DNA of 50,745 nt. Origin: Syntrophaceae bacterium UBA5761 (GTDB lineage: Bacteria; Desulfobacterota; Syntrophia; Syntrophales; UBA4778). The stretch spans positions 1 to 50,745 of the forward strand of contig DIEZ01000061.1 of assembly GCA_002418885.1 (NCBI GenBank), given 5' to 3'. Below, in pieces: positions 17,739 to 25,315 of this stretch; within the stretch, counting starts at the first letter, position 1, and the number at the start of each line of letters is the position of its first letter. The notes under the pieces were generated by a model that saw only the letters and a program-made list of their open reading frames with translations, was not told where the DNA came from and did no database searches. Both the position numbers and the translations under genes were made by a program.

Positions 17739-18090
17739 AAGATGGGCTTTCTCCACAGCTTTTTCGCAACCCTCCCTCTCCCCCGCGCTGCAGGGATGAC
17801 CATCATGGCAGCCGCAGCCCTTTATGTCTTCTTCGCCCTGGGGATCCGGCCGACCGAAAACAGTCTCATCGCCCGCTTCACTCCCGATCGGTAGCGAAGC
17901 ACCGGTTACGGCGTGACGTCCATCCTCACCTTCGGCGTGGGGTCGGTCGCCGTTTACCGTATGGGGCGGATCAAAGAGAACTTTTGACCCTGGCACCGGC
18001 CATCTCTTCCCGGAAGGTCTTGTCTTGACGACCTTGGCGACCGTCGCAGTCCTTCTCTCTTACACCAAAGAGAGGACGACGAACGCTTAA
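17739..18090 (+). pseudogene. decayed C-terminal part of an MFS transporter
   Basis: Reading from about 17739 gives a helix (AAGMTIMAAAALYVFFALG) then PTENSLIARFTPDR, an in-frame TAG at 17892-17894, and then RSTGYGVTSILTFGVGSVAV. This is the typical MFS pattern ENxLIARxTPxR-W-R-xTGYGxxxxLxFGVGS, so the TAG most likely replaced TGG (Trp). After RMGRIKENF a frameshift near 17985 leads to a second frame that continues with a hydrophobic helix (LTTLATVAVLLSY) and ends at a TAA at 18088-18090. The 5' two thirds of the gene are missing; the cyclase gene starts just before. One nonsense mutation, one frameshift and truncation make it a pseudogene. Confidence 0.75.
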
Positions 18091-19547
18091 AGCCAACCTT
18101 GGGGAAAAATTTCCGGCGAGTAAATATCCGTCAGAAATTGTTCCAATTTGGTGATCTTGCGGTCCGGTTCAAGGTAACGGAACAGGTCTGGATGCGTCTC
18201 GATGTATGTCGTGTTGAATTTTTCCCCTCTGAAGTCCGGTTCGTCGCAAAGCGCCCTGTAGAAGGGGATGGTGGTCTTAGGCCCGGCGATGAGGAAAAGG
18301 TCGAGGGCGTTCTTAAGTCTGTTGACGGCCTGTTCCCAGTTGAAGGCCCGCACCGTCATCTTGACCATCAGAGAATCGTAATCCGCCGGAATACGGTATC
18401 CGCTGTATATCATGCCGTCCAATCGGATCCCCGGCCCTCCCGGCGGAAGGTAAAGGGTAACGACCTTCCCGCCATCGGGCATGAACTTGTTTCTTGGGTC
18501 TTCACAGTTTACCCTGACCTGAATCGCTTTTCCCGTGAAGGCCGTCCGCTCTGGCGGGATGTTCAACCGGTACCCTTGAGCGGTCCGTATCTGCTCCCTG
18601 ACGATGTCGATGTTGATCAACTCCTCAGTCGCGACATGCTCTACCTGGAGCCGGGTGTTGATCTCCATGAACCAAAATTTCTTGTTCCTTTCGTCGACTA
18701 AAAACTCAACCGTCACGGCATTCACGGCACCGGCAGCGCGTACGGCTGTAACGGCGGCATCACGAAGGCTCTCCAACAGGTCGGGGGCGATGTTCGCCGG
18801 GGCGATTCCGATGAGCTTCTGATGACGCCGTTGGATCGAGCAGTCCCGCGAGGCCAGTTGGACAATATTCCCATACCGGTCGACAAGCATCGGGATCTCC
18901 ACGTGCCGGGGCGCCTCGAGGCATTTTTCCACGTAGATACTCTCGTCTCTGAAGGCCTTCCGGGCCTCGGACCGAACGCGCAGCAGTCTGCCTACCAGCT
19001 CCGCCTCGCTCCTGACCTTGCGAATGCCCCTGCCGCCGCCGCCCAACGTCGATTTAAGCAAGATGGGATAGCCGTGTTCCCCCCCGAAGGCCTGGGCTTC
19101 CTTGACGGCAGCGCTGCCGCGGGGAAGAGCCTTCGTCCCCGGAATTACCGGAATCCCCGCTTTCTCCATGAGCTCGCGCGCCGCAATTTTGTTGCCTGTG
19201 TTGCGGATCACGTCCGCTGTCGGACCGATGAATAGGATGCCCGCCTTTTCGCAGGCCTCCGAAAAATCCATGTTTTCCGCCAGGAAACCGATTCCGGGAT
19301 GAATGGCGTCGGCGCCGCTTTTCCTCGCCGCCCATATCATCCTCTCTATATCAAGATAACCCTTTCGCGGCCCGTCGCCTATCACAATCGCCTCATCGGC
19401 CATCCTGATGAAGTGTTCATCCGCATCCGGTTTTTCGTAGACCGCTACAGATTCGAGCCCCATTTCTCTGACGGTCCGCATTACCCTGAGGACGATCTCG
19501 CCCCGATTGGCTATCAATATCTTTTTTATGCTTCGATTCTCCGTCAT
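18087..19547 (-). CDS. stand-alone biotin carboxylase subunit
   Basis: 486 residues of the ATP-grasp biotin carboxylase family (AccC/PycA). The N-terminus KKILIANRGEIVLRV is diagnostic; the ATP/bicarbonate residues K120, K165 (LLKSTLGGGGRG), H215, H242, E295 and R299 (MEINTRLQVEH) are all present. It carboxylates biotin on a carrier protein for an acyl-CoA or pyruvate carboxylase. Two positions are unusual: HPGIGFLAEN (Tyr to Ile) and QKLIGIAP (Glu to Gly) compared with the common forms. No biotin carrier or carboxyltransferase gene is in the window, so its partner is elsewhere. The stop overlaps the end of the MFS remnant by 4 bp (convergent). Confidence 0.88.
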   Translation of the reverse strand: MTENRSIKKILIANRGEIVLRVMRTVREMGLESVAVYEKPDADEHFIRMADEAIVIGDGPRKGYLDIERMIWAARKSGADAIHPGIGFLAENMDFSEACEKAGILFIGPTADVIRNTGNKIAARELMEKAGIPVIPGTKALPRGSAAVKEAQAFGGEHGYPILLKSTLGGGGRGIRKVRSEAELVGRLLRVRSEARKAFRDESIYVEKCLEAPRHVEIPMLVDRYGNIVQLASRDCSIQRRHQKLIGIAPANIAPDLLESLRDAAVTAVRAAGAVNAVTVEFLVDERNKKFWFMEINTRLQVEHVATEELINIDIVREQIRTAQGYRLNIPPERTAFTGKAIQVRVNCEDPRNKFMPDGGKVVTLYLPPGGPGIRLDGMIYSGYRIPADYDSLMVKMTVRAFNWEQAVNRLKNALDLFLIAGPKTTIPFYRALCDEPDFRGEKFNTTYIETHPDLFRYLEPDRKITKLEQFLTDIYSPEIFPQGWL

Positions 19548-19757
19548 CTACCCGGCACCACGACCAATGTTCATAATATGAACGAATCCTGAAGAAAGCT
19601 TAGAACATATACCTCAGTCTTCCTCCCCGTTCAACGGAAAATCCCTTGCCGCTGCGGAAGCAAAATGCGGCCGAGTACGGCGGCAAAACGGCACAGGTCC
19701 GGCACATCGACAAAAGGACGGCCCCGCGAAGAACAAAGCCGTGTTGGACAAACAGGG

Positions 19758-19776
19758 CGCTTTCTGGTAGAAAGCG
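19758..19776 (+). other. strong hairpin in the leader of the GT4 gene
   Basis: CGCTTTCT, loop GGT, AGAAAGCG: a perfect 8-bp stem ending 34 nt before the ATG at 19811. The 3' arm also belongs to a competing 5-bp stem AGCGG/CCGCT (19773-19789), so two exclusive folds are possible. No T-run follows. It could act in translation control or be chance. Confidence 0.35.
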
Positions 19777-19810
19777 GTGAAATTCCGCTCCGGTGAAAGA
19801 GAGTTTTTTC

Positions 19811-21085
19811 ATGCGTACCTTGATGTTCGGCTGGGAATTTCCCCCGTACATAAGCGGAGGCCTTGGTACGGCCTGTTTCGGCATCACCAAAGGTCTCACG
19901 GACATCGGTGCGGAGGTCTTGTTCGTCCTGCCGAGAGTCTCCGGTGAAGTCGGCAAAAAACACGTTGAACTCATTCCCGCCCCGGGATCCCCTTTTGACG
20001 AAGCGCGGCGGCCCGATAGAACGAAGAGACCGCCGGGAAAACTTGATTTCCGGACAGTTGACGTCGCGCTGCGGCCGTACTTGAACGAGGTCCGGTACAG
20101 GACCCTGCTGAAAACGGAGGGGGAAGGCCGGCACCGGTGGACAGGTGTCCTCGAAACGTCGGGAGATTACGGCGAGAATCTCCTGGAGGAGGTCTTCCGG
20201 TACGGGTATCTCGCGGAGCACGTTGCCCGGAAAGAAACCTACGACGTCGTACACGCCCATGACTGGATGACGGTTTTTGCCGGTGTTCGCGCAAGCCGGG
20301 CGAGCGGTAAGCCTTACATCCACCACGTTCACGCCGTAGAGTTCGACAGGAACGGCGAAAACATCAACCGCGACATCTACGACATAGAACGATACGGCAT
20401 GGAATCGGCAAATCACGTCATCAGCGTCAGTCATTACACAAAAAGGCTGATCGTCGAGCGATACGGGATAGACCCTGGAAAGGTCACGGTGGTTCATAAC
20501 GGAGTATCGGTCCCGAACGGATGGGTGAAGCAACGCGACGATAAGCGCCGCGCCAAAGTGGTCCTGTTCCTCGGCCGCATAACCTTTCAAAAAGGCCCCG
20601 ACTATTTTGTGGAGGCGGCGGCGAAGGTCCTGGAAAGATTCCCGGATACCATGTTCGTGATGGCCGGTTCGGGCGACATGCTGCCCCGGATGGTCGAGCG
20701 GGTTGCCGAACTGGGGATGGGAAAAAGCTTTCACTTTACCGGATTCCTTCGGGCGGGCGACGTGGAAAAGATCTATGGCATGAGTGACCTCTTCGTCATG
20801 CCGAGTGTCTCCGAACCATTCGGGATAGCGCCGCTGGAGGCGGCTTGCCGCGACGTCCCCGTGATAATATCACGCCAATCCGGGGTGTCGGAGGTGCTCG
20901 ATCACGCCTTGAAAGTGGACTACTGGGATGTACAGGAACTAGCCCACAAGATCATCGCGGCCATCCTCTACCCCGCCCTGACCAGGGAGATGGGAGAGCG
21001 GTGCCGTGAGGAAGTGAGAAGCATCAGTTGGTCAAGGACGGCGGAAAAAATCCACGCGGTCTATCGCCGGGTCTGCCGCAGGTGA
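19811..21085 (+). CDS. GT4 glycosyltransferase, glycogen synthase-like
   Basis: 424 residues from the ATG at 19811, which has GAAAGAGAG at good distance (a GTG at 19793 would add six residues). The N-terminus WEFPPYISGGLGTACFG is the acceptor/nucleotide-sugar loop seen in glucan synthases, followed by VVHAHDWMTVFAG and a C-terminal Rossmann domain ending in SEPFGIAPLEA, the E-x7-E motif of retaining GT4 enzymes. Such proteins make alpha-glucans or maltose phosphates, or transfer other sugars; the glycogen context (GH57-GT5, GlgP) favours the former. It starts 263 bp from the divergent biotin carboxylase gene. Cytoplasmic, complete. Confidence 0.85.
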   Translation: MRTLMFGWEFPPYISGGLGTACFGITKGLTDIGAEVLFVLPRVSGEVGKKHVELIPAPGSPFDEARRPDRTKRPPGKLDFRTVDVALRPYLNEVRYRTLLKTEGEGRHRWTGVLETSGDYGENLLEEVFRYGYLAEHVARKETYDVVHAHDWMTVFAGVRASRASGKPYIHHVHAVEFDRNGENINRDIYDIERYGMESANHVISVSHYTKRLIVERYGIDPGKVTVVHNGVSVPNGWVKQRDDKRRAKVVLFLGRITFQKGPDYFVEAAAKVLERFPDTMFVMAGSGDMLPRMVERVAELGMGKSFHFTGFLRAGDVEKIYGMSDLFVMPSVSEPFGIAPLEAACRDVPVIISRQSGVSEVLDHALKVDYWDVQELAHKIIAAILYPALTREMGERCREEVRSISWSRTAEKIHAVYRRVCRR

Positions 21086-21116
21086 CAAAGCATCCCCAAG
21101 TCTAAAACAGGCATCT

Positions 21117-21128
21117 TGCGATATCGCA
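21117..21128. repeat. 12-bp perfect palindrome TGCGATATCGCA
   Basis: Lies in the 209-bp gap between the GT4 gene and the lipoprotein gene, about 60 bp upstream of a predicted promoter (21186-21215). It could be a regulator site; no copy elsewhere in the window was noticed by eye. Confidence 0.3.
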
Positions 21129-21185
21129 CGGCCAAAGCAACGGGAGAGAAAAATCAACGACCTTTCGCCGCATTTTCTTGCTTTC

Positions 21186-21215
21186 TTGACTGTATTCACA
21201 TTTCTGATGTATATG
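21186..21215 (+). promoter_or_regulatory. sigma-70-type promoter for the lipoprotein/ferritin-like operon
   Basis: TTGACT (21186-21191, five of six), 18-bp spacer, TATATG (21210-21215) preceded by TG. Transcription would start near 21222, about 73 nt before the ATG at 21295. Confidence 0.5.
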
Positions 21216-21294
21216 TCCACAGGTTTTCTTTCTCTACAGAGCTCACGGGAAGAAAAGGGGAAAAAATAATTCACGGGCAACATCCGCTTCCGGT

Positions 21295-21873
21295 ATGCCG
21301 ACGCTTAAAGGAAAAACTCTCGGTTTTCTGTTAGTCCTCATCCTGTTGGTGAGCCTTATTACGCCGTCAGGATGCGCGGGAAAGAAAGAAGCCGTTAAAG
21401 GTCCCCGGGAAGTCCTTTCTTTTTATCTCGATGCCCTTATCGGCGGCAGGGTCGACGAAGCCTGTCAGAATCTTTCCTCCGGGGGTAAAAATTCCGCAAG
21501 GATTGCGGCCTTTGCTCCCGGACAGTCGGAGGAAGAAAACTTCATCCGCGGTCAACTCGCAAAAAAAATCCACTACGTCATCAAAGACGTCGCTCTCATG
21601 GAAAACAACGCAGAGGCGGTTGTTGAGATTACGGCTCCCGACTATGAAAAGGTGATCAAAGACCTCCACACAAACCTATCATGGAAAGAGCTTCCTGCGG
21701 GAAGCCTGGAGGCTCACGCCTTCATAGCTTCTGCGATAGGGAGGATCATAAAGAATTATCAGGAGAAAGGGATTCCGATGAAGAGGGAGGTCGAAACTTT
21801 CTATCTCGTCAAGGAAGCGGGAGGGTGGAAGGTCGATATCGACGGGAAATCGGAGAAGCAGGGACCAAGTTGA
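21295..21873 (+). CDS. lipoprotein with an NTF2/DUF4878-like domain
   Basis: 192 residues. The signal sequence ends at a lipobox-like TPSGC (C27), so the mature protein is probably lipid-anchored facing the periplasm. The rest begins with PREVLSFYLDALIGGRVDEA, a helix pattern found in NTF2-like/DUF4878 lipoproteins, and ends in an EVETFYLVKEAGGWKVDI strand pair typical of that fold. The ATG lacks a strong ribosome site. It is the first gene after a predicted promoter and precedes a ferritin-like gene, so it may share a stress-related operon. Function unknown. Confidence 0.7.
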   Translation: MPTLKGKTLGFLLVLILLVSLITPSGCAGKKEAVKGPREVLSFYLDALIGGRVDEACQNLSSGGKNSARIAAFAPGQSEEENFIRGQLAKKIHYVIKDVALMENNAEAVVEITAPDYEKVIKDLHTNLSWKELPAGSLEAHAFIASAIGRIIKNYQEKGIPMKREVETFYLVKEAGGWKVDIDGKSEKQGPS

Positions 21874-22022
21874 AAGTTGCGGGACTTCGGGTGACAAGAA
21901 GGCAGAAAGACGTCTCGAGGCTGTTGAGAGAAAAGAGGCGGGCACAGGCGGATAAGGTAAAGCCCGACAGAAAAAAGTTTCGCAGAGGCCGGGCGGGACC
22001 ACCAACGAGGAGGGGGTCATGA
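21870..22022 (+). CDS. possible 50-residue basic protein
   Basis: An open frame starts at a TTG that overlaps the preceding stop (TTGA) and ends at a TGA overlapping the next ATG (ATGA). The product would be very basic (LKVAGLRVTRRQKDVSRLL, then many K and R). The tight overlaps on both sides fit a coupled operon gene. However, the frame stays open far upstream, no ribosome site precedes the TTG, and I recognise no family. It may simply be the leader carrying the ferritin-like gene's GAGGAGGGGG site. Confidence 0.25.
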   Translation: MKVAGLRVTRRQKDVSRLLREKRRAQADKVKPDRKKFRRGRAGPPTRRGS

Positions 22023-22546
22023 AGGGAGACAAGAACCGACTGGGCGCACTGGAAGTTGCCCTCAGGAACGAATTGTGGGAACGAGACTTCTATCTGATTA
22101 ATGCTGAAAAGACGGCTAATCCGGCGGGAAAAGCAATGTTTCGCCAGATCGCCGACGACGAACTTGAACATTACGAAAGACTGAAACAGCTTCACGAGCA
22201 CTGGGCGGAGACAAAGAAGTGGCCCGAATCGGTTCCGCTGAAAGTAAGGAACACAACGGTCCGCCATATACTGAAGGATTTTGTCACAAAGGCGGGAAAT
22301 ATGCCGAAGGGCGGCGCGGATGACCTGGAAGCAGTTCGTACGGCACTCGATTTCGAGGCGAAGGGAGAAAAATACTATGCCGAACTCCGGGACGGCGTCC
22401 AGGACGAAAGGGAAAAGGCCTTTTTCGACCTCCTGTCCAGGATGGAGCGGGAGCATTACCTTTCCCTCGCGGACCTCGAAGAACTCATGACGGACCCTGT
22501 TTCATGGCTCAGGCGGAAGGAACACCACGGCATGGATGGGGCGTAA
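22019..22546 (+). CDS. rubrerythrin/ferritin-like di-iron protein
   Basis: 175 residues, almost all helical. Metal ligands appear as E18 on helix 1 (LRNELWERDFY), the E-x-x-H pair in DDELEHYERL (E48, H51), further glutamates in DFEAKGEKYY, and a second E-x-x-H in RMEREHYLSL. This is the four-helix bundle of the ferritin-like/rubrerythrin group without the rubredoxin domain. Such proteins reduce peroxide or handle iron in anaerobes. The ATG has AGGAGGGGG just upstream. It lies among stress genes (universal stress proteins), fitting an oxidative stress role. The physiological substrate is inference. Confidence 0.85.
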   Translation: MKGDKNRLGALEVALRNELWERDFYLINAEKTANPAGKAMFRQIADDELEHYERLKQLHEHWAETKKWPESVPLKVRNTTVRHILKDFVTKAGNMPKGGADDLEAVRTALDFEAKGEKYYAELRDGVQDEREKAFFDLLSRMEREHYLSLADLEELMTDPVSWLRRKEHHGMDGA

Positions 22547-22636
22547 GTAAGGTTCAAACTCCAGGATTCTGAGTTTCGGATTAAACAAGAAAAGTCGGCC
22601 CTGACGGACTGAGTTCGGCAGGAGGGGGAAAACAAG

Positions 22637-23098
22637 ATGAAAAGGACAGTGATCAGCAACATTCTCGTTGCCGTGGACGGCTCCCTGGTCTCGCGGAAGG
22701 CCGCAATGTATGCCGTTGAACTCGCGAACGGGCTGAACGCCTCCGTTACCTTCATCTCCGTGATCGACAATACGGCTTACACAGGACGCACGGTGATCCC
22801 CGCCGCGGTCACACCAACTCGCATCACAGAACCCGTCGAAGATTATCTCCGCCGTGCGGCGGAGGCCTTCACATCACGGCTGGAGAAAGCCTGCGAGGAA
22901 AGGAACGTCACCGCAAAAAGCGTCATCCGGGTCGGCTCTCCCGTCGAAGAGATCCTCAAGGAAGGCCGCCGGTCGAAGGCCGACCTCATCGTGGCGGGCT
23001 CTCACGGCAGGAGCGCTGCTGAGGCCGTCCTCCTGGGTAGCGTCGCTTTTGGGCTCGTTCACAGAAGCCGGAAGACCCCCGTTCTCATCGTCAGGTAG
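22637..23098 (+). CDS. universal stress protein, single domain
   Basis: 153 residues, one UspA domain. The N-terminus NILVAVDGSLVSRKAAMYAV holds the D near the ATP site, and the C-terminus has the nucleotide-binding signature G-x2-G-x9-G-S within AGSHGRSAAEAVLLGSVA, so it is of the ATP-binding class. GCAGGAGGGGG precedes the ATG. The protein is soluble and complete. Just downstream are the remains of a dedA gene and then kup. A second, two-domain member lies at 27401, so two stress proteins bracket the potassium transporter. Confidence 0.9.
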   Translation: MKRTVISNILVAVDGSLVSRKAAMYAVELANGLNASVTFISVIDNTAYTGRTVIPAAVTPTRITEPVEDYLRRAAEAFTSRLEKACEERNVTAKSVIRVGSPVEEILKEGRRSKADLIVAGSHGRSAAEAVLLGSVAFGLVHRSRKTPVLIVR

Positions 23099-23143
23099 CC
23101 CGGGTTTGGCGGGACACAAGCAAAACAATGGTCTTCTGATTCT

Positions 23144-23348
23144 ATGCTTGAATCATTCATCACGACTTACGGATACCTTGCCGTCCTCATCGGCACCTTT
23201 CGGAAACGTCCTCGAAATCGTCCTGGGCAACGTTAAGGAATACGAGGTGCCAGTCATGGTTTCGGTGGTCGCCCTCTGGTTCCTCATCTGGTGTTCCTAC
23301 TTCTTCTATCGCCGGTGTAACGGAAGCAGATCGGACGGTCGTGCTTGA
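23144..23348 (+). pseudogene. dedA-family gene with an internal deletion
   Basis: From the ATG at 23144 the frame reads MLESFITTYGYLAVLIGTF, the standard DedA N-terminus. Right after, at about 23198-23201, the frame slips by one base and continues as FGNVLEIVLGNVKEYE plus a hydrophobic helix and RRCNGSR, which is the DedA C-terminus (normally GYLFGxALExLLGDxKxYE), ending at TGA 23346-23348. About 130-150 middle residues, with the conserved E and R/G-rich membrane parts, are gone. The remnant cannot work as a DedA scramblase. The -35 of the predicted kup promoter overlaps its stop. Confidence 0.75.
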
Positions 23349-23374
23349 TTTTCCTCACTCGCTACTGGTATAAG
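23345..23374 (+). promoter_or_regulatory. promoter for kup with extended -10
   Basis: TTGATT (23345-23350), 18-bp spacer, TATAAG (23369-23374, five of six) preceded by TGG, which makes an extended -10. Transcription would start near 23381, about 42 nt before the TTG start of kup. Confidence 0.5.
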
Positions 23375-23422
23375 CGTCCTCCCGGTGGTGATTGACAGCA
23401 TGAGGTCCGCTGGAGATAAAGC

Positions 23423-25240
23423 TTGAAGCCCGATCAAAGCGATTCCTTTTGGGGCGGTATCATCAAGGCCATGGGGTTGGTCTTCGGAGACATCGGGACG
23501 AGCCCCATTTATACGCTCGCCGTTGTCTTCGCCCTCACGAAACCCACCCCCGACAACGTCTTCGGCGTCCTGTCGCTCGTGGTCTGGACCATGACTATCC
23601 TCGTGACCGGCGAATATGCCTGGCTGGCGATGAGCCTCGACCACAAAGGCCAGGGCGGCGAAATCGTGCTGCGCGAAATCCTCTTCCGTGTCGCCAAATC
23701 GAACCGGGTGCTCTCCTTCGGAACCCTCATCACCTTCTTAGGCGTGTCCCTGCTGATGGGTGACGGAGTGATCACCCCGGCCATCTCCATCCTGTCGGCC
23801 GTCGAAGGCATCGTCCTTATCCCCGGGTTGGAGTCGGTAAGTCAGAATACGCTTATTCTGACCGCCGTCACGATTGCCGTCGCCCTGTTCATTTTTCAGT
23901 CGAAGGGGACGGACAGGATCGCCTGGACCTTCGGCCCGATTATGTTCGTGTGGTTCGTGACGTTAGCCATGTCGGGTGCCGTCTCCTTACTGGGGATGCC
24001 GGAATTACTCAAAGCGATCAACCCTTACTATGCGATAAAGTTCTTCCGTGACAACGGTATTGCCGCCTTCTTCGTTCTTTCGGAGGTCATCCTCTGCGCA
24101 ACGGGGGGGGAGGCCCTTTACGCCGACATGGGTCACCTGGGCAAAAAACCTATCATCCACGCCTGGTATTTTGTATTCGTCGCCCTCTTGATAAACTACC
24201 TGGGCCAGGGAGCTTTCGTCCTTCATAACCCAGGCGCAAAGAACCTCCTTTTCGGCCTGATTCAGCACCAGGCGCCGTTTATGTACATACCCTTCTTGAT
24301 CCTGACCGTCATGGCCACCATAATCGCCTCTCAGGCGATTATCAGCGGTGTCTTTTCCGTAGTCTACCAGGGAATCACCACACGCCTCATGCCCCTCATG
24401 AAAGTCAAGTACACGTCGAGCAAGATACGGTCGCAGATTTACATAGGCGCCGTGAACTGGTTCCTGATGGTTGCCGTCATCCTCATGCTGCTCGTCTTCA
24501 AGAGTTCCTCGAACCTCGCAGCCGCTTACGGCATGGCCGTGACCGGCTCGATGACGGTGACCGGGACCATGATGGTCCTGATATTCCACCACACGACCAG
24601 ATGGAAGGTTCCCTTCGCTGTCGGCGTGACCTGCATAGACTTTATGTACCTCCTTTCCACCTTCAGCAAGATCCCGCACGGGGCATACTGGTCTCTCGTC
24701 ATCGCCTCCGTCCCCTTGGCGGTCATGTTGATCTGGACAAACGGGCAGCGCTTCCTGTTCAATCGAATGCGGCCTCTGCCCATCAAATCGTTTCTCGTCA
24801 GTTACGAACAGATTTACGCAAAAGGAAAAAATATCGCCGGCACCGCCATCTTCTTCACCCGCCAGTGGGATACGGTGCCGCCTTATGTCATCCATTGCAT
24901 CATCGGCAGTCAGATCATCTATGAGCAGAACGTGTTCATCTCCATAATCATCACCGATGAACCGTTCGGCGTCGCCACTTCCTACCGGAAGGGTATCGGG
25001 ACGGGACTGGACGTATTGGAAATCAAGGTCGGCTATATGGGGGTTATCGACCTAGAGGCAATCCTCAAACAGTACGAAATCCAGGAAAAAATAATCTTCT
25101 ACGGGGTGGAAGACATCACAACATCGAACCCGGTATGGCAAATCTTCAGTATCATCAAGAAGCTGATCCCAAATTTCGTCCAGTTCTATAAATTGCCCGC
25201 CCGCAAGCTTCACGGAGTCATCACCAGAATAGAGATGTAG
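23423..25240 (+). CDS. kup: Kup-type potassium transporter
   Basis: 605 residues, close to the usual ~620. The signature GDIGTSPIYTL (22-32) marks the KUP/HAK/KT family of K+/H+ symporters. About twelve membrane helices fill residues 15-440, followed by a soluble C-terminal domain (~455-605) ending in KLHGVITRIEM. The start is a TTG with GGAGAT about six bases upstream; no ATG lies nearby in frame before the family motif. It lies among stress-protein genes, so potassium uptake under osmotic or acid stress is plausible. Complete and typical; regulation beyond its promoter is not visible. Confidence 0.92.
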   Translation: MKPDQSDSFWGGIIKAMGLVFGDIGTSPIYTLAVVFALTKPTPDNVFGVLSLVVWTMTILVTGEYAWLAMSLDHKGQGGEIVLREILFRVAKSNRVLSFGTLITFLGVSLLMGDGVITPAISILSAVEGIVLIPGLESVSQNTLILTAVTIAVALFIFQSKGTDRIAWTFGPIMFVWFVTLAMSGAVSLLGMPELLKAINPYYAIKFFRDNGIAAFFVLSEVILCATGGEALYADMGHLGKKPIIHAWYFVFVALLINYLGQGAFVLHNPGAKNLLFGLIQHQAPFMYIPFLILTVMATIIASQAIISGVFSVVYQGITTRLMPLMKVKYTSSKIRSQIYIGAVNWFLMVAVILMLLVFKSSSNLAAAYGMAVTGSMTVTGTMMVLIFHHTTRWKVPFAVGVTCIDFMYLLSTFSKIPHGAYWSLVIASVPLAVMLIWTNGQRFLFNRMRPLPIKSFLVSYEQIYAKGKNIAGTAIFFTRQWDTVPPYVIHCIIGSQIIYEQNVFISIIITDEPFGVATSYRKGIGTGLDVLEIKVGYMGVIDLEAILKQYEIQEKIIFYGVEDITTSNPVWQIFSIIKKLIPNFVQFYKLPARKLHGVITRIEM

Positions 25241-25315
25241 AGTGCCTTTGCGTTTTTTCTCGACTTGCCCGGCGAAATGGGATACGCTTTTTTCCCAGGA
25301 GGGAAGGGCGAGAAG

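Noticed and set aside
19769..19800. Cobalamin riboswitch (GCGGTGAAATTCC resembles its core)
   Set aside because: Only one short element is present; the B12 box and the GCCACTG core are absent, and the gene is not a B12-related gene.
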